A stretch of DNA of 20,943 nt from positions 1 to 20,943 of IMG/VR virus record IMGVR_UViG_3300020477_000164. The stretch is one strand, 5' to 3'. Source of the DNA: a virus. This document shows positions 14,393-20,054 of this stretch, one piece after another. Below the pieces are notes generated by a model, which saw nothing but the letters and a program-made list of their open reading frames with translations, searched no databases and was not told where the DNA came from. Each line of letters starts with the position of its first letter. Positions within the stretch are counted from its first letter, which is position 1. Both the position numbers and the translations under genes were made by a program.

Positions 14393-14782
14393 TCAGTTCA
14401 AAGAGACAGGAATGTTATCGAGAGTCCTCACGGACTCGGGTTCATCCATGGCCTTGGTGACGGAGTCCACGTCTAGTAGAACGCCAACCCTGTCAAGGAA
14501 TTTTCCCACCGTGACATCGACCTTTCCGCCGCTTAGTTCACTCAATTCGGAAGTGCGCCATCGGATGACCTTGCAGACTTGGACGAACAACTCGGCAACA
14601 GCCTCGTAGTCGTCTTCTGCGACGGGAGGCTTCCCGCCGGTTCGTTCCTCTGCCCGCTTCTGAAAACCAGCAATGCTGGACGGTTGGTAGGCGATGGTCC
14701 TGATGAGTGCGCCGAACAATTGCACGGCACGATCCCAGCAGATAACGCAGTCTGCCCCTTCGAGATGTTCTTCGTAGGACAT
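14393..14782 (-). CDS. Hypothetical protein
   Basis: 129 residues, helical, with 'GADCVICWDRAVQLF' near the N-terminus and a central 'DDYEAVAELFVQVCKVIRW'. No family recognised. The start is the ATG after CGAAAGGAGAGACT; the longer frame from 14863 would run through that SD and a structured RNA, so it is rejected. Confidence 0.6.
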   Translation of the reverse strand: MSYEEHLEGADCVICWDRAVQLFGALIRTIAYQPSSIAGFQKRAEERTGGKPPVAEDDYEAVAELFVQVCKVIRWRTSELSELSGGKVDVTVGKFLDRVGVLLDVDSVTKAMDEPESVRTLDNIPVSLN

Positions 14783-14814
14783 AGTCTCTCCTTTCGTAAG
14801 AGTGAGAAGTGTGA

Positions 14815-14916
14815 TGAGACAACAGGATGGGAAGCCATAACCATCGACGGGGTTGAAATCCATAGGTGGACCCCGCCCCCTTCACTGTAGGAGGCTTTGA
14901 CTGGGCTGTTGTCTCA
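14815..14916 (-). ncRNA. Branched 5' leader RNA closed by an 11-bp stem
   Basis: TGAGACAACAG and CTGTTGTCTCA pair perfectly over 11 bp. Inside are three more stems: GCCTCC/GGGGGC (6 bp, one T.G wobble that pairs only on the minus strand), CGGGGT/ACCCCG holding an inner TCCA/TGGA, and GATGG/CCATC. This gives a four-way junction of 102 nt, 33 nt before the start codon. It lacks the HDV-like L3 and J4/2 signatures, so it is a different structure in the same position. Riboswitch, unknown ribozyme or stabilising cap are all possible. Confidence 0.55.
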
Positions 14917-14956
14917 AGTGGACGCCGCAGCCTGTCGGCATACGACGCCCCTTCGC

Positions 14957-15355
14957 CTAGTGACTGGAACCCAACGGGTCAATGTTTGTGAAACCCGCTG
15001 GGGCGGTAGCATGTAGCTCCACTCTGGTCCCCTGACAGGGCTGGACAATCTGGGGTTCAGCCGCCTCGACGGCCACAGCCGCTTCGGTAGAGGCTTTCCG
15101 TTCTTCAACCTTCTCGTTGTAGAACTTGAACCGTATCTTGCCAAGCCGCATGAGGCACTGAGCTTGTAGCTTCAGGCCCGCCCGCTTGGCGTAAGAGTAC
15201 AGGACGCCACGCATCGAGACAACTTTACAATCAAAGTCTGTCCCGAGGGTGATTTCCCAGATGTTCCCATCCCCCCATTGGTTCCATGGATACTTGGAGT
15301 TTCCATGGTCTCCCTTGGGTGTCCCGTCAAAGAACTCCAGCACTTTCTTCGCCAT
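14957..15355 (-). CDS. Hypothetical protein, paralogue of the adjacent upstream gene product
   Basis: 132 residues. Residues 21-80 ('KYPWNQWGDGNIWEI', 'GTDFDC', 'LYSYAKRAG', 'GKIRFKFY') align without large gaps to residues 19-76 of the product of the gene at 15440-15718. An Ala/Glu-rich C-terminal extension of about 50 residues is unique to this copy. The conserved Y-P-W-x-x-W-x-D-G-x-x-W-E and G-x-D-F-x-C blocks resemble short proteins of other phages and plasmids. Function unknown. ATG follows AAAGGAGAACTACT. Confidence 0.65.
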   Translation of the reverse strand: MAKKVLEFFDGTPKGDHGNSKYPWNQWGDGNIWEITLGTDFDCKVVSMRGVLYSYAKRAGLKLQAQCLMRLGKIRFKFYNEKVEERKASTEAAVAVEAAEPQIVQPCQGTRVELHATAPAGFTNIDPLGSSH

Positions 15356-15407
15356 AGTAGTTCTCCTTTCATAGAGAGTAGTGAAGTGAGGCGAAAGATT
15401 GGACAGA

Positions 15408-15429
15408 GGGGGCCTCTCGGCACCCCCCC
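15408..15429 (-). other. G/C hairpin in intergenic leader
   Basis: GGGGG and CCCCC enclose a ~10-nt loop. It lies between stop and SD of the two paralogous genes. It resembles the post-stop hairpins of the ribozyme cassettes, but I see no ribozyme after it. Confidence 0.4.
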
Positions 15430-15439
15430 GCCCCAAGAC

Positions 15440-15718
15440 TCACGTGTCGTCGGGAAAGTCTTCGTCCTCATCGAGGCCGTCGACATCCACAAAGCGAAAA
15501 CGTATGACACCTTCGTCTGGCAAGGTCATACTTGTGACCTTCATAGCCAACGTCTTGGCAATGGAGTACAGGCCGTTGCGGAATGAGTTGAGCGTACACT
15601 CGAAGTCTTCGCCCTTCTCAACTTCCCACGTCCTGCCATCCGTCCACTCTGCCCAAGGGTATTGGTGAGTGCGGCCTCGGTTGGTTACCAGTAGGCTGTC
15701 ATCAACTCGTCTTGCCAT
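15440..15718 (-). CDS. Hypothetical protein, paralogue of the downstream gene product
   Basis: 92 residues. 'HQYPWAEWTDGRTWEVEKGEDFEC' (split over 18-41), 'LYSIAKTLAMK' and 'GVIRFRFV' match the 132-residue product of the next gene, so the two arose by tandem duplication. It ends in an acidic tail 'DEDEDFPDD', which the paralogue lacks. AAAGGAGGGACAAC precedes the ATG and lies within the previous gene, so the two are translationally coupled. Confidence 0.65.
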   Translation of the reverse strand: MARRVDDSLLVTNRGRTHQYPWAEWTDGRTWEVEKGEDFECTLNSFRNGLYSIAKTLAMKVTSMTLPDEGVIRFRFVDVDGLDEDEDFPDDT

Positions 15719-15899
15719 GTTGTCCCTCCTTTCTTAGTCGGAGCAATTCGATTACGTCATATTCGTATATCACAATCGCTTCCTGTTCAGTGAGTCCACG
15801 GGAGGCGTACCTTTCCTTGTACCCCTCCCAGTTCCAACCACGATAGAGCATGAACTCCTCGTGGTCCTGTAGAGCTTTGACTCCTTCAAAGCTATCCAC
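15702..15899 (-). CDS. Small hypothetical protein
   Basis: 65 residues beginning at GTG, chosen because GAAAGGAGATGAT precedes it; the longer frame to 15962 would read through the ribozyme. 'FMLYRGWNWEGYKERYASRG' followed by a helical 'IVIYEYDVIELLRLR' is seen; no family recognised. Its stop lies 17 nt inside the next gene, giving a coupled pair downstream of one ribozyme. Confidence 0.55.
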   Translation of the reverse strand: MDSFEGVKALQDHEEFMLYRGWNWEGYKERYASRGLTEQEAIVIYEYDVIELLRLRKEGQHGKTS

Positions 15900-15915
15900 A
15901 TCATCTCCTTTCAAT

Positions 15916-15925
15916 CGTGACCGTA
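15916..15925. repeat. CGTGACCGTA motif, copy 2
   Basis: Exact copy, here between the ribozyme's 3' end and the SD of the 65-residue gene. It explains the longer spacing (38 nt) at this junction. Confidence 0.5.
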
Positions 15926-15937
15926 GCTGATGTGACT

Positions 15938-15990
15938 GGGACATTGGTTGGCTATCCAGCATCGCCTCGTGGCGGCTGTCCCGTGATGCC
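15938..15990 (-). ncRNA. HDV-like self-cleaving ribozyme 1 (before the 65-residue gene)
   Basis: 53 nt on the minus strand. P1 GGCATC/GATGCT (6 bp, G1.U wobble), J1/2 AC, P2 GGGACA/TGTCCC, P3 GCC/GGC with L3 GCCACGA, P1.1 GG facing the L3 CC, and a minimal P4-less strand ending C-AA before P2. Cleavage is predicted 5' of the G at 15990, one nucleotide after the hairpin at 15992-16007. Confidence 0.88.
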
Positions 15991-15991
15991 T

Positions 15992-16007
15992 GCCCCCTTG
16001 CGGGGGC
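15992..16007 (-). other. Post-stop hairpin abutting ribozyme 1
   Basis: A 6-bp stem GCCCCC/GGGGGC with a GCAA (GNRA) tetraloop, 9 nt after the DUF932 stop codon and 1 nt before the predicted cleavage site. No T-run follows, so it is better seen as a 3'-end stabiliser of the cleaved mRNA than as a terminator. Confidence 0.7.
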
Positions 16008-16016
16008 GTGAAGTGG

Positions 16017-17099
16017 TTACGCAGCAAGGGCTACCCTGCGCCATTCGCTGGGGTTGAGGTCGATCACACGTCCACCGAACTGTTCAAGCTCAGTGGCACG
16101 ATCGTAAGACTGACAATCCTCAGCGGAGCGGGTGACGGCGTTAGCCATACCCCACTGACTGAGGTCGCCACCAGTGATGAGGTTCTTCAGCACGTTGTCG
16201 GTTTCGTCCTCGGACAATCCGAAACGACGCTGAACAACCTCAATCGCCTTCTGGGGTTTCCCCTCGATGTGGCGGTCGGTAGTCTCACGAAGCTGGTGAA
16301 GCCTATCCGCCCAGCAACGCTGGTCGAGAATAGCCTCTACTGCGTCCCTGATCTTTGCCCAAAAGGCTGCGTCGTCGAGCTTTCGGGTCGAGTCCTTGTA
16401 GAACTCCTGAGCAGCATCGACCGCGCCGATGCCCGTACTACGTCCAAGATGGGTCTTGCGAACCGCTGTCGCCTGAACCATCCCGTTCGTGCAGACGAGC
16501 CGATAAAGGAACTCGTCAATCCTCAGTGATCCCTGTCCGACCTCGCTGTTGGACACAACGATCCCGCCTTGGACCACGTCACCAACCTTGACCTCGCCTT
16601 GCAACCTCGGGCATACAGCCTTGAGGTAGAGACGGCTCTCAGTCAGTTCACATGATCTCATTTCGAGTTCGCTGTCCTCGAACGTGGGCATTATCGCGCC
16701 CATCAGTTCGTAGTTGTCCAGAGGACGGTAGCGATCAGAGAGGAACGCACGAACCGTGTCGGTTCGGGTGTCGGTTCGGACAAGACGCTTCTTCCCGCCA
16801 CCATCATTCCACCAATGGTTGATGTTAGTGGCGAGAAGACTCGGACATTCCGTCCGCATCCTGTCGTAGTACGCCTTTGGAATCTTCGCAGCGGCAGCGA
16901 TCTGCCCGTGGGCGAGATCAGTTGCCTTGTGATACGGCAGGTCCTCAGAAATATCGAAGACCACGTCGTTATCCTCACCGCCAGTGAAGGCGGACTGCTC
17001 AGCTTCCATTGCTCTGGTGTTGACCACAAAGTCCTTCCCGCTGTTTCTCAACGCTTGGACCTCAAGGGCAATGTCAGAGATATTACGTCCCAACTTCAT
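16017..17099 (-). CDS. DUF932 phage/plasmid-like protein
   Basis: 360 residues, the usual family length. 'VRAFLSDRYRPLDNYELM', 'SRLYLKAVCPRL', 'GDVVQGGIVVSNSEVGQGSLRIDEFLYRLVCTNGM' (in pieces) are hallmark blocks of DUF932/LGT_TIGR03299 proteins, which occur in phages and plasmids. Biochemical function is unknown; a role in DNA metabolism is often suggested. The ATG follows CGAAAGGAGAGAACT. Ribozyme 2 lies upstream, but with 78 nt to the start and extra hairpins (CCAGC-AATC-GCTGG and a G-run stem) in between, unlike the other leaders. Confidence 0.85.
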   Translation of the reverse strand: MKLGRNISDIALEVQALRNSGKDFVVNTRAMEAEQSAFTGGEDNDVVFDISEDLPYHKATDLAHGQIAAAAKIPKAYYDRMRTECPSLLATNINHWWNDGGGKKRLVRTDTRTDTVRAFLSDRYRPLDNYELMGAIMPTFEDSELEMRSCELTESRLYLKAVCPRLQGEVKVGDVVQGGIVVSNSEVGQGSLRIDEFLYRLVCTNGMVQATAVRKTHLGRSTGIGAVDAAQEFYKDSTRKLDDAAFWAKIRDAVEAILDQRCWADRLHQLRETTDRHIEGKPQKAIEVVQRRFGLSEDETDNVLKNLITGGDLSQWGMANAVTRSAEDCQSYDRATELEQFGGRVIDLNPSEWRRVALAA

Positions 17100-17177
17100 A
17101 GTTCTCTCCTTTCGAGAGTGGTGGGGGAGATAACCTGCCCCCCCGACAGGATCCAGCGATTGCTGGCATGTATTGTT

Positions 17178-17242
17178 GAGAGCCTCGGTAGGTCAGCGTG
17201 ACCGTAACAGCACCGCCGCGAGAAGGCGGCTCTCGTGGTGCC
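17178..17242 (-). ncRNA. HDV-like self-cleaving ribozyme 2 (before the DUF932 gene)
   Basis: 65 nt. P1 GGCACC/GGTGCT with G1.U, J1/2 AC, P2 GAGAGCC/GGCTCTC (7 bp), P3 GCC/GGC with L3 TTCTCGC (close to the UCCUCGC of HDV itself), and J4/2 C-GA. The P4 region contains a GGT/ACC stem and one CGTGACCGTA copy. Cleavage is predicted 5' of the G at 17242. No stable hairpin directly abuts this site, unlike the others. Confidence 0.88.
17197..17206. repeat. CGTGACCGTA motif, copy 3
   Basis: Exact copy inside the P4 region of ribozyme 2. Confidence 0.5.
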
Positions 17243-17736
17243 ATGGAGTGAGTGGTGATCGACGCCCGATCTGTAGATAACCCACGGCGGTGTATACACT
17301 CTGCGGCCAACTATACGCCAGCACACACAGACCACCGCTGCTAGCAGGGAGTCTACCGAGAGACGTAAGTCCAGAGGACTTGAGGGACTAGCAGGGACCT
17401 ATCGCAAAAGGCTATGCGGTAGCTGAACCAGTGAGTAAGATCGTGTGTCATCCGTGGTCACCTAGGCTCACACGGCGAGGGAAACGTCTACTGCACTGCC
17501 AGCCCTATCCGAAAGACTTGCTGGAGTGAGGTATGTCGAGTGTCGAAGACAATAGTCTTATGGTCTCTCAATCGGGCGGCGATCACCGCCCACTCATCCT
17601 TTTGTTGTGTTGAGATCGGAGCGGGGGGGGCAACTAGCAGGCAGGATCGCATAAACCCGCTGCTGCCCCCCTCACTCGTCTCTCGTCTCTACCTTATGTA
17701 TCGACACATTGGGCAGAGAACTTAACGTGTTTCTTC
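17243..17736. other. 494-nt gene-free stretch rich in stems
   Basis: No credible ORF or SD on either strand. Stems include GGCGGTG/CACCGCT (17286, 17333), AAGTCC-AGA-GGACTT (~17368), CTATCGC/GCGGTAG (17399, 17416), CGTGTG/CACACG (17442, 17469), CACT-CCAGC/GCTGG-AGTG (17494-17528), AAGAC-AATA-GTCTT (17546), GGGCGG-CGATCA-CCGCCC (17574) and GGGGGGCA/TGCCCCCC (17625, 17664). Three wobble pairs fit only plus-strand RNA, but this is weak. The 10-mer CTAGCAGGGA occurs at 17341 and 17388, and CTAGCAGG again at 17634. It lies between a stop codon and ribozyme 2, so as leftward RNA it would be released as a long 3' UTR. A large structured non-coding RNA is possible; I cannot match it to a known class. 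Confidence 0.45.
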
Positions 17737-17955
17737 TCAGTTTGAAACTTTTTCTTGGGTCGGCTCGAAGTCAAAGTAGAACCGTGGTTGGTGTTGGAAC
17801 TCAAGGGAGCCGATGACTCCATCGGATTTCCTCTTGACGACAACGAAGGGGGCAGCGAACTGCCGAACCTCGAAGTCCTCTTGTAGTTCCTTCGTGTCCC
17901 AAACACGGCCACGACTTGTGAGTCCTTCAAGCTGTTCCCTAGTCAAGTCTTGCAT
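17737..17955 (-). CDS. Small hypothetical protein
   Basis: 72 residues, mixed alpha/beta, charged ('GRVWDTKELQEDFEVRQF', 'FVVVKRKSDGVIGSLEF'). The middle looks like a short beta-sheet domain of the type found in small phage proteins; no family recognised. Chosen over the overlapping 78-codon frame because CAGAGGAGACTCAG precedes this ATG. Ribozyme 3 ends 31 nt before the start. Confidence 0.6.
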   Translation of the reverse strand: MQDLTREQLEGLTSRGRVWDTKELQEDFEVRQFAAPFVVVKRKSDGVIGSLEFQHQPRFYFDFEPTQEKVSN

Positions 17956-17986
17956 CTGAGTCTCCTCTGTAAAGGGAAGTGAAACG

Positions 17987-18039
17987 GAAGCATCGGTTGG
18001 TTATCCAGCACCGCCACGTGGAGGCTGCTTCGTGGTGCC
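17987..18039 (-). ncRNA. HDV-like self-cleaving ribozyme 3
   Basis: 53 nt. P1 GGCACC/GGTGCT with G1.U, J1/2 AC, P2 GAAGCA/TGCTTC, P3 GCC/GGC with L3 TCCACGT, P1.1 GG, then a short P4-less strand ending C-GA. Same length and layout as ribozyme 1 with compensated changes in both P1 and P2. Cleavage is predicted 5' of the G at 18039, two nt after the hairpin at 18042-18055. Confidence 0.9.
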
Positions 18040-18041
18040 GT

Positions 18042-18055
18042 GGGCATCCTTGCCC
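18042..18055 (-). other. Post-stop hairpin abutting ribozyme 3
   Basis: GGGCA-AGGA-TGCCC, 6 nt after the upstream stop. It is identical in sequence to the hairpin at 18448-18461, although the ribozymes beside them differ. Confidence 0.7.
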
Positions 18056-18061
18056 GTCATG

Positions 18062-18340
18062 CTATTCCGCAGGGACCTTGTTGATTAGGAATGGCTTGCT
18101 GCCCGTTTTCGGGTAGCGAAGCGATCCGTCAATACCATCGACGGTCGTGTCCTCAGACACAATCCACCAAGCCTGAGTCTCCTTGGCCTTCAAGGCTTTG
18201 CCTCTGATCTTTTTGATCTCGGCCTTGGCCTCGTCTACCGTCGACCCCATGCCGTAGTAGTTTTGAACAAGGATCAGCACCTTGGTGAAGTTGTGTCTCA
18301 TGGACTGGATCGCGTCGGTGCGTGTGTCCAGTGTGGTCAT
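18062..18340 (-). CDS. Hypothetical protein
   Basis: 92 residues: helical N-terminus ('QSMRHNFTKVLILVQNYYGM'), Lys-rich centre ('EAKAEIKKIRGKALKAKE') and a C-terminal beta part ('GSLRYPKTGSKPFLI'). No family recognised. The ATG follows AAGGAGAGAGCT; the longer frame to 18475 would read through the ribozyme and is rejected. Confidence 0.6.
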   Translation of the reverse strand: MTTLDTRTDAIQSMRHNFTKVLILVQNYYGMGSTVDEAKAEIKKIRGKALKAKETQAWWIVSEDTTVDGIDGSLRYPKTGSKPFLINKVPAE

Positions 18341-18365
18341 AGCTCTCTCCTTCTGGGGTAGTGGT

Positions 18366-18445
18366 GGCAATTGGTTCTCGGCTCTCGGGCCGTCCAGCGT
18401 CGCCATTCGTGACCGTAGTCCCGATGGGGGCTTGCCTCTGACGCC
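18366..18445 (-). ncRNA. HDV-like ribozyme 4, with expanded L3
   Basis: 80 nt. P1 GGCGTC/GACGCT with G1.U, J1/2 AGA, P2 GGCAA/TTGCC, P1.1 GG, P4 with CGGC/GCCG, and J4/2 C-AA are all present. P3 GCC/GGC encloses 24 nt instead of 7; the extra part folds as CCC-ATC-GGG plus GAC-TACG-GTC and contains a CGTGACCGTA copy, leaving TCACGA as the apparent L3. Cleavage is predicted 5' of the G at 18445. Activity is less certain because of the insertion. Confidence 0.75.
18408..18417. repeat. CGTGACCGTA motif, copy 4
   Basis: Exact copy within the expanded L3 of ribozyme 4, where it supplies the TCACGA loop bases. Confidence 0.5.
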
Positions 18446-18447
18446 TT

Positions 18448-18461
18448 GGGCATCCTTGCCC
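18448..18461 (-). other. Post-stop hairpin abutting ribozyme 4
   Basis: GGGCA-AGGA-TGCCC, 6-7 nt after the SWIM-protein stop and 2 nt before the predicted cleavage site. Confidence 0.7.
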
Positions 18462-18467
18462 CAATGC

Positions 18468-18653
18468 TTACGCACTGGCCATCCATGCAGTCAAGTGCTT
18501 ACAACACTTCGCTCCCTTCTTGAAGGTCCGATACCTCTGTGAGAAGCACGAGCAATCGAGTTGCCCGTTCGCTTTCACAGTGATGTCGTAATGCTTCTTC
18601 CCGCTGGAAGATTTCATCGTACCTATCACGGGTCGCTTCTTGCGTTTCTGCAT
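18468..18653 (-). CDS. Small SWIM-type zinc finger protein
   Basis: 61 residues. 'LDCSCFSQRYRTFKKGAKCCKHLTAW' (split) gives C34-x-C36-x14-C51-x-H53, the SWIM zinc-binding pattern C-x-C-xn-C-x-H, after a short beta segment 'HYDITVKANGQ'. SWIM motifs bind DNA or protein. The N-terminus is strongly basic, favouring nucleic acid. ATG follows GAAAGAGGAGACAGTC. It is 33 nt after the 92-residue gene with no ribozyme between, so the two share one message. Confidence 0.7.
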   Translation of the reverse strand: MQKRKKRPVIGTMKSSSGKKHYDITVKANGQLDCSCFSQRYRTFKKGAKCCKHLTAWMASA

Positions 18654-18686
18654 GACTGTCTCCTCTTTCGTGGTGAAACAAACTAC

Positions 18687-18965
18687 TCAGCGATCTTCGT
18701 TGACGATGTACGTCACCAGCGCGACGTAGGCATTGGTGTGGATGGTGGGTTCCTCATCGAAGATACCCATGATCCCGTTGTGTTTCTTTTCGATACGCTC
18801 CACCTCCTCAAGGGAGCCGGTGAAGTATTCGCTAAGACACGCCCTAGCCTTCTTGTCTGCGTCGTTGACGTGGCCGTTGAACACGCTGAAGAACGGGTCG
18901 AGTTGCTCTCGTTCCGGTTCAGCTTCGTCACCCACGTAGGGCTTAGATCGTTTTACTGTAGTCAT
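18687..18965 (-). CDS. Hypothetical protein
   Basis: 92 residues, acidic and helical ('ADKKARACLSEYFTGSLEEVERIEKKHNG', in part) with a terminal 'YVALVTYIVNEDR'. No family recognised. ATG follows CGAAAGGACGAGACT. Ribozyme 5 ends 28 nt upstream. Co-transcribed with the SWIM gene. Confidence 0.55.
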   Translation of the reverse strand: MTTVKRSKPYVGDEAEPEREQLDPFFSVFNGHVNDADKKARACLSEYFTGSLEEVERIEKKHNGIMGIFDEEPTIHTNAYVALVTYIVNEDR

Positions 18966-18993
18966 AGTCTCGTCCTTTCGTAGAAGAAGTGAT

Positions 18994-19056
18994 GAGCATC
19001 GGTTCTCGGCTCACAGGCCGTCCAACACCGCCACGGGGAGGCTGCTCTCTGGTGTC
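18994..19056 (-). ncRNA. HDV-like self-cleaving ribozyme 5
   Basis: 63 nt. P1 GACACC/GGTGTT with G1.U, J1/2 AGA, P2 GAGCA/TGCTC, P3 GCC/GGC with L3 TCCCCGT, P1.1 GG opposite the L3 C pair, P4 CGGC-CTGTGA-GCCG, J4/2 C-GA. Cleavage is predicted 5' of the G at 19056. A longer P4 distinguishes it from ribozymes 1 and 3. Confidence 0.88.
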
Positions 19057-19059
19057 GTC

Positions 19060-19089
19060 CCTACCTCATGTATCGACACATGAGGCAGG
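19060..19089 (-). other. Post-stop hairpin abutting ribozyme 5
   Basis: A 12-bp stem (CCTGCCTCATGT with ACATGAGGTAGG) around GTCGAT; its single imperfect pair is a G.T wobble only on the minus strand. A weaker relative (AATGT-GTCGAT-ACAT core) lies at about 17695-17712, after the stop of the 72-residue gene. Confidence 0.7.
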
Positions 19090-19099
19090 GTTCTTGAGA

Positions 19100-19465
19100 C
19101 TATTCGTCGAATTCAAGTAGGTTCTCGCCGTGGTCGTTCACCACTTCGATGCCATGCCATTGGAGCTTCTTCATGGCGAGTCGGTTCACAGTTGCGAAGT
19201 CTTCGTTACATTCTTCAATGTATTCCTCCTCGCAGATGTGACCATGGCTCCACGAGTGTTCATGACGCAGGGTGCGTCTATGCAGTTCACTCGCAAACAT
19301 GGTCCCGAAATGCTCGTCACAGAACTCAATGATCTTAAGGTCACCATTAGTACCACCCTCATGCGTTAGCTTAGTGCTAAGCAGGGGCTTCCTTGGTTCA
19401 CCACACCATCCTGCTACTCGAACAGGATCAGCGGCGGTAACCCATCTCTTGATAACGTCAAACAT
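19100..19465 (-). CDS. Hypothetical protein
   Basis: 121 residues with clustered His, Glu and Cys ('HRRTLRHEHSWSHGHICEEE', 'YIEECNEDF'), possibly metal-binding. No family recognised. The start ATG follows AAGAGGAGACAGAGAT; the longer frame to 19558 crosses the ribozyme. Ribozyme 6 ends 28 nt upstream. Confidence 0.6.
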   Translation of the reverse strand: MFDVIKRWVTAADPVRVAGWCGEPRKPLLSTKLTHEGGTNGDLKIIEFCDEHFGTMFASELHRRTLRHEHSWSHGHICEEEYIEECNEDFATVNRLAMKKLQWHGIEVVNDHGENLLEFDE

Positions 19466-19493
19466 ATCTCTGTCTCCTCTTGGGGAAGTGAAT

Positions 19494-19559
19494 GACCCTC
19501 TCAGCTTAGGCCGTATGGCCGAACAGTGGACACCACGTGAAGGCGGGGTCTTGTCCACC
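19494..19559 (-). ncRNA. HDV-like self-cleaving ribozyme 6 (CPEB3-like L3)
   Basis: 66 nt. P1 GGTGGAC/GTCCACT (7 bp, G1.U), J1/2 AA, P2 GACCC/GGGTC, P3 GCC/GGT with L3 TTCACGT (the same seven bases as the L3 of the human CPEB3 ribozyme), P4 GCC-ATAC-GGC, J4/2 C-TAAG. Cleavage is predicted 5' of the G at 19559. Confidence 0.92.
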
Positions 19560-19562
19560 TGA

Positions 19563-19590
19563 GGCAGGCGTGACCGTAGTCAAGCCCGCC
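19563..19590 (-). other. Post-stop hairpin abutting ribozyme 6
   Basis: GGCGGGC/GCCTGCC (7 bp, one G.T wobble on the minus strand) with an inner TGAC-TACG-GTCA stem. It starts 5 nt after the upstream stop and ends 3 nt before the predicted cleavage site. The inner stem includes a CGTGACCGTA copy. Confidence 0.65.
19569..19578. repeat. CGTGACCGTA motif, copy 5
   Basis: Exact copy inside the hairpin before ribozyme 6. Confidence 0.5.
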
Positions 19591-19595
19591 CCTTC

Positions 19596-19937
19596 TCATT
19601 TCCTGTTCTCAATTAGAGAATTCTCCAAACCGGCATCAGCGTAGATGCATTCGACGTAGGCGAGTTGGTTGATCTGAGCTTGCGTCAACTGACGTCTCTC
19701 CATCGAGTCGAAGTTGGTCAGTTCACCCTCATTGATGGCACAGGTAATACTGGCCGAGAAGGTCACTGGTCTGCTTCGGGGATAGTAATCCCTATCCACG
19801 TGGATTCCGTCGTCTCCGTGTTCGATCTCCCAACCACCCCACTTCAAGACTCCGTTAGCCACTGGTGTGACTGGTCCGAATCTGTGCCATCGCTTGCTGG
19901 CTTGGGCCGCAAGTTGCATCTCTTTGAGTGTGGTCAT
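19596..19937 (-). CDS. Hypothetical protein
   Basis: 113 residues: 'TTLKEMQLAAQASKRWHRFG' at the N-terminus, then a beta-rich middle ('VLKWGGWEIEHGDDGIHVDRDYY', in part) and a helical end. No family recognised. The ATG 19937 follows GAGAGGACATACC; the upstream in-frame ATG at 19952 lies before that SD and is not used here. Ribozyme 7 ends 29 nt upstream. Confidence 0.6.
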   Translation of the reverse strand: MTTLKEMQLAAQASKRWHRFGPVTPVANGVLKWGGWEIEHGDDGIHVDRDYYPRSRPVTFSASITCAINEGELTNFDSMERRQLTQAQINQLAYVECIYADAGLENSLIENRK

Positions 19938-19966
19938 GGTATGTCCTCTCATTAGGGGAAGTGAAT

Positions 19967-20032
19967 CGAACCGCTCAGCTTAGCCCGAAGGCGTACAGCA
20001 GCCACCACGTGAAGGCGGGTTCGTTGGCTGCC
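19967..20032 (-). ncRNA. HDV-like self-cleaving ribozyme 7 (CPEB3-like L3)
   Basis: 66 nt. P1 GGCAGCC/GGCTGCT (7 bp, G1.U), J1/2 AA, P2 CGAACC/GGTTCG, P3 GCC/GGT with L3 TTCACGT, J1/4 GT, P4 GCC-TTCG-GGC, J4/2 C-TAAG. Every helix differs in sequence from ribozyme 6 yet still pairs. Cleavage is predicted 5' of the G at 20032, one nt after the hairpin at 20034-20049. Confidence 0.92.
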
Positions 20033-20033
20033 T

Positions 20034-20049
20034 GCCCCCTCTCGGGGGC
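20034..20049 (-). other. Post-stop hairpin abutting ribozyme 7
   Basis: GCCCCC/GGGGGC with a GAGA (GNRA) tetraloop, 5 nt after the upstream stop. Same stem as at 15992-16007 with another GNRA loop. Confidence 0.7.
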
Positions 20050-20054
20050 GTTAG

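Noticed and set aside
14815-14916. HDV-like ribozyme in the leader of the 129-residue gene
   Set aside because: P2-like closing stem is present, but L3, P1 pairing and the C-UAAG or C-GA strand are missing.
17243-17736. GOLLD or ROOL large RNA
   Set aside because: No specific consensus could be matched by eye and the size is at the low end; kept only as an unassigned structured region.
19465-19558. N-terminal extension of the 121-residue leftward protein (and similar ones at 14782-14863, 15355-15436, 15899-15962, 18340-18475)
   Set aside because: The extended frames run through the SD and the leader structures (ribozymes at 15899, 18340 and 19465); the ATG or GTG right after the stereotyped SD is the real start.
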